Positions 1 to 7,997 of a stretch of 34,051 nt of DNA are shown one piece after another (position 1 is the stretch's first letter; each line of letters opens with the position of its first letter). The stretch covers positions 1 to 34,051 of the forward strand of contig JAOZQG010000011.1 in NCBI GenBank assembly GCA_029932365.1. Reading direction: 5' to 3'. The notes below the pieces were generated by a model that searched no databases, was not told the origin of the DNA, and saw nothing but the letters and a program-made list of their open reading frames with translations. Origin of the DNA: a bacterium (GTDB lineage Bacteria > 4484-113). The position numbers and the translations under genes are program-made.

Positions 1-142
1 CAAGGGAAATTGCCGCCCGCCCAGGCGGGCAAACCTGGTCAGCCGGCGCTACCCGATGGCTGCTCCCGCACGTCGCAAGCGCGACGCACAGCGCGACGGC
101 CAACACTGTGAGCGTAATGCGAATTGCCCTTTTCCCGGACAT
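1..142 (-). CDS. Putative lipoprotein, N-terminal part only (cut by window edge)
   Basis: This minus-strand frame is open from an ATG at 142 to the window edge and gives about 47 residues. It starts MSGKRAIRITLTVLAV: a short basic stretch, then a hydrophobic core, then a lipobox-like Leu-Ala-Thr-Cys ending at Cys25. That is the layout of a signal peptidase II signal. The ribosome site is clear (GAGGGG about five bases before ATG) and a perfect TATAAT on the same strand lies at 173-178, so this is very probably a real gene start. It lies downstream of def in the same direction but has its own promoter. Thr just before the lipobox Cys is uncommon. No function can be given because the mature protein lies outside the window. 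Confidence 0.6.
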   Translation of the reverse strand, partial: MSGKRAIRITLTVLAVALCVALATCGSSHRVAPADQVCPPGRAAISL

Positions 143-172
143 CTTGCCCCCTCGTGACCTGGTCTCACCTGT

Positions 173-178
173 ATTATA
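173..178 (-). promoter_or_regulatory. -10 box for the edge lipoprotein
   Basis: The minus strand reads TATAAT, a perfect match to the sigma-70 -10 box, 30 bases before the ATG at 142. No good -35 box is seen 16-18 bases further upstream, where the GC-rich hairpin at 181-201 lies. Confidence 0.55.
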
Positions 179-180
179 CC

Positions 181-201
181 CGCGCCCCCCACCGGGGCGC
201 G
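181..201. other. GC-rich perfect hairpin after def
   Basis: CGCGCCCC at 181-188 pairs perfectly with GGGGCGCG at 194-201 around a five-base loop, just after the def stop codon. No T-run follows on the minus strand, so it is not a classic intrinsic terminator. It may still slow transcription or protect the def mRNA 3' end. It also overlaps where a -35 box for the edge lipoprotein gene would lie. Confidence 0.5.
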
Positions 202-209
202 GCATGCGC

Positions 210-719
210 CTAGTTTAGCACAGCGTGCCGCTTGCTTGGTCGCTCGGCTTCTTCCTCTTCTTCCCTGCGGTGGTATAGCTCTACCGTGCTGCGATCCTTG
301 ATGGTAATCCCATTGAGGTGGTCAATCTCGTGCTGCACCGTCCGGGCGGCGAGGCCCTCCAGCTCGACCCTGTAGCTCTTCAAATCCAGGTCCTGGAATT
401 TCACCGTTACCGTCTCGTAGCGTGGAATCAGGCCCGCCAGCCCGGGAAACGACAGGCAACCCTCTTCGCCGAGTGCTTCCCCCTGCCCCTTAGTAATTGT
501 CGGATTAAGGTAGTAGTGGACTTCGTTGGCTTCAAGGTCTCTGACTACGATTACCCGCAGGAGCTCGTCCACCTGGTTGGCGGCCAGGCCTATGCCCTCG
601 CCTTCGATCATCGTCTCAGCCATGTCGTTGACCAGCTTGCGGACGCGCTCGATGTCCCCGCGCCCGACCTTACGCGCGGTCTTCGTGAGAACCTCCGCCG
701 GATACGTGACTATTTCCAT
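210..719 (-). CDS. def: Peptide deformylase
   Basis: Removes the formyl group from the N-terminal Met of new proteins at the ribosome; a metal-dependent enzyme of the cytoplasm. All three family motifs are present: GIGLAANQV (G-x-G-L-A-A-x-Q), EGCLSFPG with the metal Cys, and QHEIDHLNG (H-E-x-x-H) with the two metal His and the catalytic Glu. I chose the ATG at 719 because MEIVTYPAEVL matches the usual start of the family (169 aa). An in-frame ATG at 728 and GTG at 734 also exist. A perfect TATAAT at 737-742 puts the likely transcript start near 730, so the mRNA would have a leader of about 11 bases, or none if the ATG at 728 is used. It is divergent from the M20 peptidase gene. Confidence 0.95.
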   Translation of the reverse strand: MEIVTYPAEVLTKTARKVGRGDIERVRKLVNDMAETMIEGEGIGLAANQVDELLRVIVVRDLEANEVHYYLNPTITKGQGEALGEEGCLSFPGLAGLIPRYETVTVKFQDLDLKSYRVELEGLAARTVQHEIDHLNGITIKDRSTVELYHRREEEEEAERPSKRHAVLN

Positions 720-736
720 AAGAGACATGCCCACAG

Positions 737-742
737 ATTATA
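737..742 (-). promoter_or_regulatory. -10 box for def
   Basis: TATAAT on the minus strand, only 8 bases from the ATG at 728 and 17 from the ATG at 719. No TTGACA-like box is seen upstream. The closeness implies a leaderless or very short-leader def transcript. Confidence 0.55.
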
Positions 743-810
743 CCGCCACGCCGTCGCGACTATTCCTTTTCGCCGGCGAATCAGACATATCGCGCCGCCC
801 GCGGGCGTGG

Positions 811-816
811 TATTAT
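811..816 (+). promoter_or_regulatory. Extended -10 box for the M20 amidohydrolase gene
   Basis: TGGTATTAT (TG at 808-809) matches an extended -10 promoter with TATTAT at 811-816, 31 bases before the ATG at 848. It is back to back with the def promoter. No clear -35 box is seen. Confidence 0.4.
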
Positions 817-847
817 GGGCATATTCCAGTGCCAGGAGTCCCGTTTT

Positions 848-2062
848 ATGCCGCGAAGAAAATCCAGGCCCGTATCTGCGGTTAAGCCTGAGCTGTCGCC
901 CGAAGTCGCCGCACTCGCCGGCGAGGTCGTCGAGCTTAGGCGGCACATCCATCAGCATCCCGAGGTCGCGTTTGAGGAGTACGAGACCGCCAAGTTCGTC
1001 GAAAAGTACTTAAAGCGGCTCAAGATACCCACGAAGCGGTTGGCCGAGACCGGCGTCGTCGGACTCATCGATTCGGGAAAGCCCGGCCCCACGATAATGC
1101 TGCGCGCCGATATGGACGCGCTGCCAGTTACAGAAGAGAATACCCACTCCTACGCGAGCAAAAATCCCGGCAGGATGCACGCCTGCGGGCACGACTCGCA
1201 CGTTGCGATGCTGCTTTGCGCTGCGAAGGTGCTGAAACAAGCCGGGCTTCCCGCTGGCAAGGTGAAGCTCTGCTTCCAGCCCGGCGAGGAAGGCGCGGAC
1301 GGCGGGGGCGCGATGGTTAAGGCCGGCGTGCTGAACAGTCCAAAGGTGGATTTCGCCTTCGCATTGCACGTGTGGCTGCCGATGGAAGCCGGCAAGATCG
1401 CGGCCCTGGACGGCCCGTGCATGGCGGCGGTGGACGAGTTCACGTTAGATGTCATCGGCGTCGGAGGGCACGCCGCGTATCCGCACAAGAGCGCCGACCC
1501 GGTAGTGGCGGCTGCGGCGATCGTCGGCAACCTGCACACGGTGGTTTCGCGCAACGTCAATCCTTTCGCGCCCGCGGTGCTTACTGTGGCCTCAATAAAC
1601 GCGGGCACGGCCTTCAACATCATCCCGCCCAAGGCGACGATGAAGGGGACAATCCGCACGTTCCACAAGGACGTACGCAACCTGGTGGAGCGCCGGCTCA
1701 AATCCATCGCGAGCAGTACCGCCAAAGCGCTCGGCTGCAAGGTGGAGATTGACTTCCGCCGGATGCTTGGGGCTACGGTTAACAACAGAGCAAAGGCGGA
1801 ATTCGTGCGCGGCATCGCGCGCGACATCATCGGCAAGCGCAAGGTGGTGGACGCGGAGCCTTCAATGGGCGGCGAGGATTTTTCCCGCTATGCCGATAAG
1901 GTGCCCGCGGTGTTCGTCTATCTGGGCGCGAAAAATCCGGCGAAGGGAATTGTGTATCCCCATCACCATCCGCGGTTCGACATTGACGAGGATGTGCTTC
2001 CCAGCGGCGTTGAGCTGCACGTTAGGGTGGCGCGGGAGTTTTTAAAGCACGGCAGGCGCTGA
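848..2062 (+). CDS. M20D family amidohydrolase/peptidase (N-acyl amino acid hydrolase or hippurate hydrolase type)
   Basis: A 404-residue zinc hydrolase, cytoplasmic (no signal peptide). It has RADMDALPV at about 86-94, MHACGHDSH with metal ligands Cys113 and His115, PGEEG with Glu147-Glu148 (base and ligand), the dimerisation-domain stretch GGHAAYPH, and MGGEDFSRY near the C-terminus. This is the pattern of M20D enzymes, which split N-acyl or aryl-acyl amino acids and related amides such as hippurate or N-acetyl amino acids; the exact substrate cannot be read from sequence. I chose the ATG at 848 over an in-frame ATG at 815 because AGGAGT lies 8 bases before it and because the -10 box overlaps the earlier start. 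dnaE follows after 7 bases, so the two are probably co-transcribed. Confidence 0.92.
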   Translation: MPRRKSRPVSAVKPELSPEVAALAGEVVELRRHIHQHPEVAFEEYETAKFVEKYLKRLKIPTKRLAETGVVGLIDSGKPGPTIMLRADMDALPVTEENTHSYASKNPGRMHACGHDSHVAMLLCAAKVLKQAGLPAGKVKLCFQPGEEGADGGGAMVKAGVLNSPKVDFAFALHVWLPMEAGKIAALDGPCMAAVDEFTLDVIGVGGHAAYPHKSADPVVAAAAIVGNLHTVVSRNVNPFAPAVLTVASINAGTAFNIIPPKATMKGTIRTFHKDVRNLVERRLKSIASSTAKALGCKVEIDFRRMLGATVNNRAKAEFVRGIARDIIGKRKVVDAEPSMGGEDFSRYADKVPAVFVYLGAKNPAKGIVYPHHHPRFDIDEDVLPSGVELHVRVAREFLKHGRR

Positions 2063-2069
2063 ACCGAAA

Positions 2070-5000
2070 ATGGCCGATTTCGTACATCTGCACAATCATT
2101 CGCAGTACTCGCTGCTTGACGGCATCTCTACCTTTCCCCGGATTATCGAGCGCCTAAAAAAGCTGGGCCAGCATTCATTCGCCCTGACCGATCACGCCAA
2201 TCTCTACGGCGCGGTGGATTTTTACGTGCAGATGAAGGCTGCGGACCTGCATCCCATCATCGGCTGCGAGATGTATCTGGCGCCCAGGCAGTGCACCGAC
2301 CGCGAAAGCGACGTGGACCGCTACAACCGCCACCTCGTGCTTTTGTGCATGAACAACGAGGGATATCGCAACCTGCTGAAGCTGGTCACGCTCGGTTTCA
2401 CCCTGGGCTACTACTACCGCCCGAGGATAGATTTCGAGATACTTCGCGAGTATAAAGAAGGACTTATCGGGCTTTCGGCGTGCCTTTCCGGCGTGGTAAA
2501 CGCGGTGCTGCTGCACGAGGGCGAGGACGCCGCAAGAGCCGAAATTAAACGCTACGCCGGTCTTTTCGGTGCCGAATGCTTCTACCTGGAGCTGCAAAAC
2601 CACGATCTAAAAGAAGAAGCCGTTTCCCGCGAGTTCCTGCTCGACGAAGCGAAGCAAAACGGTCTGCAGGTGGTGGCCACCAACGACAGCCACTACGTTG
2701 AACCGGAGGACGCCAGCGCCCACGATATCGCGCTTTGCCTGCAAACGCGCAGCAAAGCGGAGGACAAGGACCGGATGCGCTTCCCCGGCCCGCATTACTA
2801 TATCAAGTCTCACGACGAAATGGCGCGGGCTTTCCCCGAACACCCGCAGGCCCTTTCCACAACGGTAAAGATTGCGCACCAGTGCGACGTGGACATAACG
2901 GACAACCAGGTGCACTTCCCCACCTTTGTGCTGCCGGAGGAGCACAGCGGGACTTCGATGGATGAATTCCTGCGCCAGCTAGCGTATAAGGGAGCGCGCG
3001 AGCGCTACGGGCAGGAGCTGCCGCAGGCCGTGGTGGAGCGCCTGGAGGAGGAGCTCTCCGTAATCATTACGACGGGCTTTTCGGCCCTGTTCGTCATTGT
3101 GTGGGACCTTATGCGCCACGCGCGCGAGCGGGGGATTCCCGTGGGCCCGGGGCGCGGGTCCGCCGCGGGCGTTCTCGTATCCTACTGCCTGTACATAACC
3201 AAGCTGGACCCGCTGAAGCACGGCCTGTACTTCGAGCGGTTTCTGAACAAGGAGCGCGTGGAGTTCCCCGACTTCGACCTGGATTTCTGTTACGAGCGCC
3301 GCGAAGAGATGATTGATTACGTCAAGGAGCGCTACGGTGAGGGCAACGTGGCGCAGATAATCACCTTCTCCACCCTGAAGGCGCGCGCTGTTGTCAAGGC
3401 TGTCGGACGGGTCAAGGGCTACGAGTACGCCTACGTGGACCGCATCACCAAGCTGATTACCGGCCTGAACACGACGATTCGCCGGGCGATAGAGGCCAAT
3501 CCGGAGCTGGCCGAGCTGCTGCGGCGCGACCGCGCGGCGAAGGACTTGCTGGGGGACGCGGAGAAGCTGGAAGGCCTGGCAAGCCACGTGTCAGTTCACG
3601 CGGCGGGGGTTGTGCTGGCCGACCGGCCGCTGAACGAATACGTTCCCCTGCGGGCGGTAAAAGATTCCGATATGCTCGTGACCCAGTACGAGATGGGTGC
3701 TCTCGCGAAAGTGGGCCTGCTCAAGTTCGACTTTTTAGGGCTGAAAACACTCACGACCGTAGACAAATCGGTGCGGTATGTGCGCGATGTGGAGGGCGTT
3801 GAGCTGGACATCGATGAAATCCCCTTCGACGACCAGGAGGTGTACGAAAACATATATTCTTCGGGGAACTGCTTTGGCGTCTTCCAGTTCGAGGCGCCGC
3901 ACATCGTGCGGGTAATGCGCGAGACCCATCCTTCATCGCTGGAGGACCTGACCGCGCTGAATGCGCTTAACCGCCCGGGCCCTATGCAGAGCGGGATGGT
4001 CTCGATATACATCGCCAATCGCAAGGAGCCGCAGCGGGTGGGCACTCAGTCGCCCGAGCTGGAGCCCGTGCTCGCGCCCACGAACGGGGTGCTTCTCTAC
4101 CAGGAACAGGTGATGCAAATAGCTCAGCGTCTCGCCGGTTACACCCTGGGCGAGGCGGACGTTCTGCGCAAGGCGATGGGCAAGAAAATCCTCGAGCTGA
4201 TGCGCCGGGACAAGGAGCGCTTCATCAGCGGAGCGGTGGAGCGCGGAGTTGCGGAAGAAAGAGCGATAGAAATATGGGATATGATGGCGAAGTTTGCGGG
4301 CTACGGCTTCAACAAGGCGCACTCGGCCTGCTACGCCTATCTTTCCTATCAGACGGCTTACCTGAAACACTACTACCCTCACCACTTCCTCGCGGCGCTG
4401 ATGAACACCTACATTCACGACTCCGCCAAGATAGCTGCCGCGCTTAAGGAATGCCAGAAGCTCGGCATTGAGGTTGTGCCGCCCAGCGTGAATCTGTCGG
4501 ACTTCGATTTCGCGTCCGACGCGCAAAAGCGCATCGTATTCGGGCTGGGCGGGATCAAGCACGTTGGGCGCGCCGCAGTGGACGAAATCGTTCGGGTGCG
4601 GCGAACAGGCGGTAAATTCGAATCGGTTGAAGAATTCCTCGACCGCGTTGACGGACAGAAGGTCAACAAGACCGCGCTTGAGTTTATGATACGCGCCGGA
4701 GCGCTGGACGAATTCGGCATCGACCGGGGCGAATTGCTACGTAATCTGGAAAATTACCTCTCCCGCAGGGCACACCACAACCAGATCGCGATGTTTGACG
4801 TGGAGTCGCCGGCGGCGAGAGTGGCGGTCTCCACACCTCCCGAGGAAATTGCGCGGATGGAAAAAGACAGCATCGGCGTGTATCTCACGCATAATCCGTA
4901 CGAGAGGGCCGCGGTGCTGCGTGATGAGCGGATGATGCAGATTTCGGACCTGCACCGGAGGCTGGAGGAGCGCGGCCTGTACCTGTCCGACGCGAAAGTC

Positions 5001-5573
5001 CGTTTGGGTGGTGTGCTGGACGATGTTCGCGTGCTGGTCTCGCGGCGAAAACAGACATATGCACTGGCGCGGCTGTGCAGCGTGGAGCATTCGGTCAACG
5101 TTGTTGTGGGGCCGGCCGCGTACGAGCGCTTCGCCGACCTGCTTCAGGAAGGCAACGAAGTGGTCATCCAGGGGACGGTAAACGTCGACGAAGCCACCGA
5201 CGAGGCGTTTGAATCGATGGTGGAAGCGCTGAAACTTTATGCGGGCGAGATAATTCTCTACCGGGGTGAGGGCGCGGAAGCTCCCGCCGGCGCGCAGGCG
5301 GGAGGCACGGGGGCTCCAGCGGCAAAGCCAGAAAGGCTGCTGCTGAAGTTCACACGCATTCCCAGCAGCGAAGATCTGCGCGAACTTAAAGAGCGGCTGG
5401 AAAGCGCTAAAGGGAACTGCCCCGCGTTTTTGATACTGCCCCGGCTGGAGGGCGTGCCCAAAAAGATTAGCCTGGGTCCGGAGTTTATGCTCGATCCGCA
5501 GCAGTGCGCCACGGCCGCCGCCGGACTGCCTCTTAGCGTGGAGTACGTGACGCCGTCCCGCCGGCGCATTTGA
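2070..5573 (+). CDS. dnaE: DNA polymerase III alpha subunit
   Basis: The replicative DNA polymerase catalytic subunit, 1167 aa (E. coli DnaE 1160). Domains in order: PHP (1-270), polymerase palm, fingers and thumb with PDFDLDF giving catalytic Asp401 and Asp403 and a third Asp554 in KFDFLGLKTL, a helix-hairpin-helix region, a clamp-binding motif QIAMF at 905-909, and an OB fold (about 980-1065). A Gly/Ala/Pro-rich linker precedes a C-terminal domain. The PHP metal ligands look complete: His8, His10, Asp41 or His42, Glu67, His88, Cys138, Asp206, His208. E. coli lacks several of these, so here the PHP domain may act as a Mn/Zn-dependent proofreading nuclease, as in Thermus and mycobacteria. No strong ribosome site precedes the ATG; translation is probably coupled to the M20 gene 7 bases upstream. 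Confidence 0.97.
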   Translation: MADFVHLHNHSQYSLLDGISTFPRIIERLKKLGQHSFALTDHANLYGAVDFYVQMKAADLHPIIGCEMYLAPRQCTDRESDVDRYNRHLVLLCMNNEGYRNLLKLVTLGFTLGYYYRPRIDFEILREYKEGLIGLSACLSGVVNAVLLHEGEDAARAEIKRYAGLFGAECFYLELQNHDLKEEAVSREFLLDEAKQNGLQVVATNDSHYVEPEDASAHDIALCLQTRSKAEDKDRMRFPGPHYYIKSHDEMARAFPEHPQALSTTVKIAHQCDVDITDNQVHFPTFVLPEEHSGTSMDEFLRQLAYKGARERYGQELPQAVVERLEEELSVIITTGFSALFVIVWDLMRHARERGIPVGPGRGSAAGVLVSYCLYITKLDPLKHGLYFERFLNKERVEFPDFDLDFCYERREEMIDYVKERYGEGNVAQIITFSTLKARAVVKAVGRVKGYEYAYVDRITKLITGLNTTIRRAIEANPELAELLRRDRAAKDLLGDAEKLEGLASHVSVHAAGVVLADRPLNEYVPLRAVKDSDMLVTQYEMGALAKVGLLKFDFLGLKTLTTVDKSVRYVRDVEGVELDIDEIPFDDQEVYENIYSSGNCFGVFQFEAPHIVRVMRETHPSSLEDLTALNALNRPGPMQSGMVSIYIANRKEPQRVGTQSPELEPVLAPTNGVLLYQEQVMQIAQRLAGYTLGEADVLRKAMGKKILELMRRDKERFISGAVERGVAEERAIEIWDMMAKFAGYGFNKAHSACYAYLSYQTAYLKHYYPHHFLAALMNTYIHDSAKIAAALKECQKLGIEVVPPSVNLSDFDFASDAQKRIVFGLGGIKHVGRAAVDEIVRVRRTGGKFESVEEFLDRVDGQKVNKTALEFMIRAGALDEFGIDRGELLRNLENYLSRRAHHNQIAMFDVESPAARVAVSTPPEEIARMEKDSIGVYLTHNPYERAAVLRDERMMQISDLHRRLEERGLYLSDAKVRLGGVLDDVRVLVSRRKQTYALARLCSVEHSVNVVVGPAAYERFADLLQEGNEVVIQGTVNVDEATDEAFESMVEALKLYAGEIILYRGEGAEAPAGAQAGGTGAPAAKPERLLLKFTRIPSSEDLRELKERLESAKGNCPAFLILPRLEGVPKKISLGPEFMLDPQQCATAAAGLPLSVEYVTPSRRRI

Positions 5574-5671
5574 AACACAAGACCGCCCCGATGTCTTTCG
5601 GAAACGCCGCGAAGCGCGGGGAGAGCAATCAAGTATTTATGAAGCCTGCGACTTTTATCAACAACACCCCA

Positions 5672-5685
5672 CAAGGTTTGCCTTG
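5672..5685. other. Small hairpin between convergent genes
   Basis: CAAGG at 5672-5676 pairs with CCTTG at 5681-5685 around TTTG, in the 116-base gap between the dnaE stop and the stop of the convergent BMP-like gene. A second weak stem lies near 5608-5622 (CCGCG-AAG-CGCGG). Neither has a T-run, so a terminator is only a guess. Confidence 0.25.
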
Positions 5686-5689
5686 CCGA

Positions 5690-6877
5690 TTATTTCGGCA
5701 ACTCGTCCGAAACTTCTATCTCCCCCGCGCAGATGGCGCGGTAGTAGTAGTCCACGTCGGTTGCCAGTCCTTCCGGGAGCGTGCGGAAGCGTTTGGCGTG
5801 GCTGAATCCCGAGTAGTTCAGCAAGCCTTCCGCAAGCCCCAGCGATATGTACTGTGGGCCGCGCGACCCTAACGTCCCCCCCGCCTGCATCCGAAACTGC
5901 GATTCTGACTGGTCTGCGCTACTCGTCTTACGAACAGGCTTCAGTAGGCGCAGGTCGTCCGCGTTCTCCACCAGGTACTGGGGCAGGCGTCCGAAGTCGA
6001 TATACGTGCTGGTCAGCAAGACACCCGTTTGAATATCGTAGTTAGGCACCGGGCCGCAAGTGGCGTTAATGCTCCGGCCCGGCAGAGACAGAATGAACGG
6101 TTCCGTCAGCGGTCCGGCGAACGAGCCTACCGAATCGATGCTCATCCCCGAACTAAGCCGGCGGTTCTCTTCTTCAAGCCTTGTTGCGAGCAGCTTGATG
6201 CCGTCCTGCTGGTCAGCCAGATCGCTGCGGGACACGACGATCTCTGAAAGCGTGGCTCCGGAACGCTGCTCGGTCATGCCCTGATAGAAGCCGGCGGTGA
6301 ATCGTTGCCCGCTTGCGTCGTCAAGGCATATCGTCGCCAGATGCCCGGAGACGGTAACTCCCGCAAGAGTGGCGCCGGCGATATAGCCGAGCTCTTCGGT
6401 GCGGAATTCAAGCACGTTTATCAGCGATGACGCGTCGGGTTTTACGGGCGTCAGCGCAAGCATGTAGCTGACACAACGCACCTCAATATGTTCCGCTAGC
6501 TCGCAAAACAGAGACATATATGACTTGTGGTAGCTGAAGACTATCATGGGATAGGAGTCCAGTTCTTCGCGCATAATCGCGTGCCACTCGTTCATCGGAT
6601 GTTCGTAAAGGCGCAATTCGCGGTAGTCCCAGCCGGCAGCGGGAAAAACCTTTTTTGCCGCGGCGCTAAATTCCGAAGTAAAGTGCTCGCGTTCGGGATA
6701 GAGCGGGTCGGGCGGCGGAACCACGAACAGGAAATGGGCGCTGGGCCTTTGTGGTTTTGGTGCAGGCTCTGTGCGCTCTTGCAGGACAGTTCGCTCCGGA
6801 GCGGCTTCCTGGCGCGGACAGGCGCTGAATAGCAGCGTGCAGGCTGCAACCGCCAGCCAGGGCAGCAATCGCGTCAT
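5690..6877 (-). CDS. BMP-like (PnrA/Med type) periplasmic binding lipoprotein
   Basis: A 395-residue lipoprotein: MTRLLPWLAVAACTLLFSAC gives a short signal with a lipobox ending at Cys20, then a Pro/Glu-rich linker. The body looks like the two-lobe basic-membrane-protein fold (PF02608). LEFRTEELGYIAGATLAG resembles the family stretch around E-x-G-F/Y-L-A-G, and LATICLDDASGQRFTAGFYQG resembles the region where a Gly/Phe-rich segment precedes F-x-x-G-F. Family members bind purine nucleosides or other small ligands for ABC transporters, or act as sensors. No ABC ATPase or permease is next to it here, so its role is unknown. The ATG at 6877 is chosen because upstream in-frame ATGs (such as 6895) fall too close to the -10 box at 6900-6905. 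Assignment to the BMP family is by eye. Confidence 0.6.
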   Translation of the reverse strand: MTRLLPWLAVAACTLLFSACPRQEAAPERTVLQERTEPAPKPQRPSAHFLFVVPPPDPLYPEREHFTSEFSAAAKKVFPAAGWDYRELRLYEHPMNEWHAIMREELDSYPMIVFSYHKSYMSLFCELAEHIEVRCVSYMLALTPVKPDASSLINVLEFRTEELGYIAGATLAGVTVSGHLATICLDDASGQRFTAGFYQGMTEQRSGATLSEIVVSRSDLADQQDGIKLLATRLEEENRRLSSGMSIDSVGSFAGPLTEPFILSLPGRSINATCGPVPNYDIQTGVLLTSTYIDFGRLPQYLVENADDLRLLKPVRKTSSADQSESQFRMQAGGTLGSRGPQYISLGLAEGLLNYSGFSHAKRFRTLPEGLATDVDYYYRAICAGEIEVSDELPK

Positions 6878-6899
6878 CTCGCTGTAAGTCACCATATAG

Positions 6900-6905
6900 A
6901 TTATA
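6900..6905 (-). promoter_or_regulatory. -10 box for the BMP-like lipoprotein gene
   Basis: TATAAT on the minus strand, 22 bases before the ATG at 6877. It faces away from a second TATAAT at 6945-6950 for the HD-GYP gene, so this is a compact divergent promoter pair. No clear -35 box is seen. Confidence 0.5.
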
Positions 6906-6944
6906 ACGCCCAATTTTGACGATGCCGCTCGCTTCGCAGTCTGA

Positions 6945-6950
6945 TATAAT
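6945..6950 (+). promoter_or_regulatory. -10 box for the HD-GYP gene
   Basis: TATAAT on the plus strand ends only 9 bases before the ATG at 6960, so the transcript should start at or within a few bases of the start codon. TTGACG at 6916-6921 is a good -35 sequence, but its 23-base spacing is too long for a normal sigma-70 promoter. Confidence 0.5.
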
Positions 6951-6959
6951 CTGGGCGTA

Positions 6960-7997
6960 ATGGACACCCAACCCCCTAGTCGCTGGGCCGGAACGATCCA
7001 GGTTCCGAGAATGGTCTGGATTCTTATTTTGGCCCTGGCGACCGCGAGTGTGATTATCTACGCGGTGCTTTTTAAGCACTACACGCCTATCGGGAGTCCG
7101 TCAGGCATCATTACGCTTATCGCCGCCGGACTGACGTTTGCGGTGCTCCTGCTAGCGGCGGTTGTTGCCACCCATACGCACTACCGGCGTACCAGAGAGC
7201 GCCTGGGTGAACTTCTCGGGCAGGCGGAAGAACACGCGCGGATTGAAAAAGAAACCGGCGACATAATCCTCAGCCTGAACAAGGTCGTCTCGGCGCAGGC
7301 CGATGAGGAACACCGGCTGAACAAGGAGCTGCGCGGCCTGTTCCTGGAGACGGTGCGCGGGCTTATCGCCACATTGGAAGCGCGTGACGAATACACGCAG
7401 AACCACTCGCTGCGCGTGGCCGGCTGGTGCACTCTGCTGGCGCGATATGTGGGTGTGGGAGAGAAGGACATCGAGACCCTGGAGCGCGCCGCCCTGCTCC
7501 ACGATATCGGCAAGCTGGGCCTGCCCGACGAGATACTGCTCAAGCCCGGGCAGCTTACCGCCGATGAGTTCGCGGTCGTGATGGAACACCCGGAGCGCGG
7601 CGAGGCGATAGTGCAAAACATCAGGATGCTCAGCCCCACCCGGGGGGTGATTCGGCACCACCACGAGCGCATAGACGGCAAGGGCTATCCCGACGGACTT
7701 ACCGACCTTCCCCGGCTGGTGAAGATTATTTGCATAGCCGACTGCTTTGACGCTATGACCAGCAACCGTCCCTACAGGCCGTCTATGCCCTACAGCGTCG
7801 CCAAGGAGAAGATGCTGGAGGTGGCCGGGGCGCAGCTCGACAAGGAGCTTGTTAACAAGTTCTTCGAGATGCTGGAGACCACAGGCGAAGGCTACCGTTC
7901 GATGTACCATGTAGAGGGCATCCCGGAGCCGAGTTATAACGACGAGAACGAAAAAAGGCTGGAGGCGCGTGAGAGCGCAGATGACATCCCTGCCTGA
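6960..7997 (+). CDS. Membrane-anchored HD-GYP domain phosphodiesterase
   Basis: 345 aa. Two membrane helices (about 17-38 and 49-71) anchor a short linking helix and a cytoplasmic HD-GYP domain. Visible motif residues are His149 (QNHSLRVA), His181-Asp182 (HDIGK), His233-235 with Glu236, and DGKGYP at 239-244, which holds the GYP signature. HD-GYP proteins of this kind hydrolyse cyclic di-GMP or other cyclic dinucleotides; this one has no obvious sensor domain apart from the short loop between the helices. The metal and GYP residues are intact, so an active enzyme is likely. Start: the ATG at 6960 lies 9 bases from a TATAAT and has no ribosome site, so it may be a leaderless message. Its 3' end overlaps thyX. 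Confidence 0.9.
   Translation: MDTQPPSRWAGTIQVPRMVWILILALATASVIIYAVLFKHYTPIGSPSGIITLIAAGLTFAVLLLAAVVATHTHYRRTRERLGELLGQAEEHARIEKETGDIILSLNKVVSAQADEEHRLNKELRGLFLETVRGLIATLEARDEYTQNHSLRVAGWCTLLARYVGVGEKDIETLERAALLHDIGKLGLPDEILLKPGQLTADEFAVVMEHPERGEAIVQNIRMLSPTRGVIRHHHERIDGKGYPDGLTDLPRLVKIICIADCFDAMTSNRPYRPSMPYSVAKEKMLEVAGAQLDKELVNKFFEMLETTGEGYRSMYHVEGIPEPSYNDENEKRLEARESADDIPA

Noticed and set aside
181-201. Hairpin as an intrinsic terminator of def
   Set aside because: The stem is perfect but no T-run follows on the minus strand; it is listed as a hairpin only.
7934-7997. Frameshift fusing the HD-GYP protein to ThyX
   Set aside because: The two frames overlap by only 17 bases, each protein is complete by its own family motifs, and short overlaps are common in this window.
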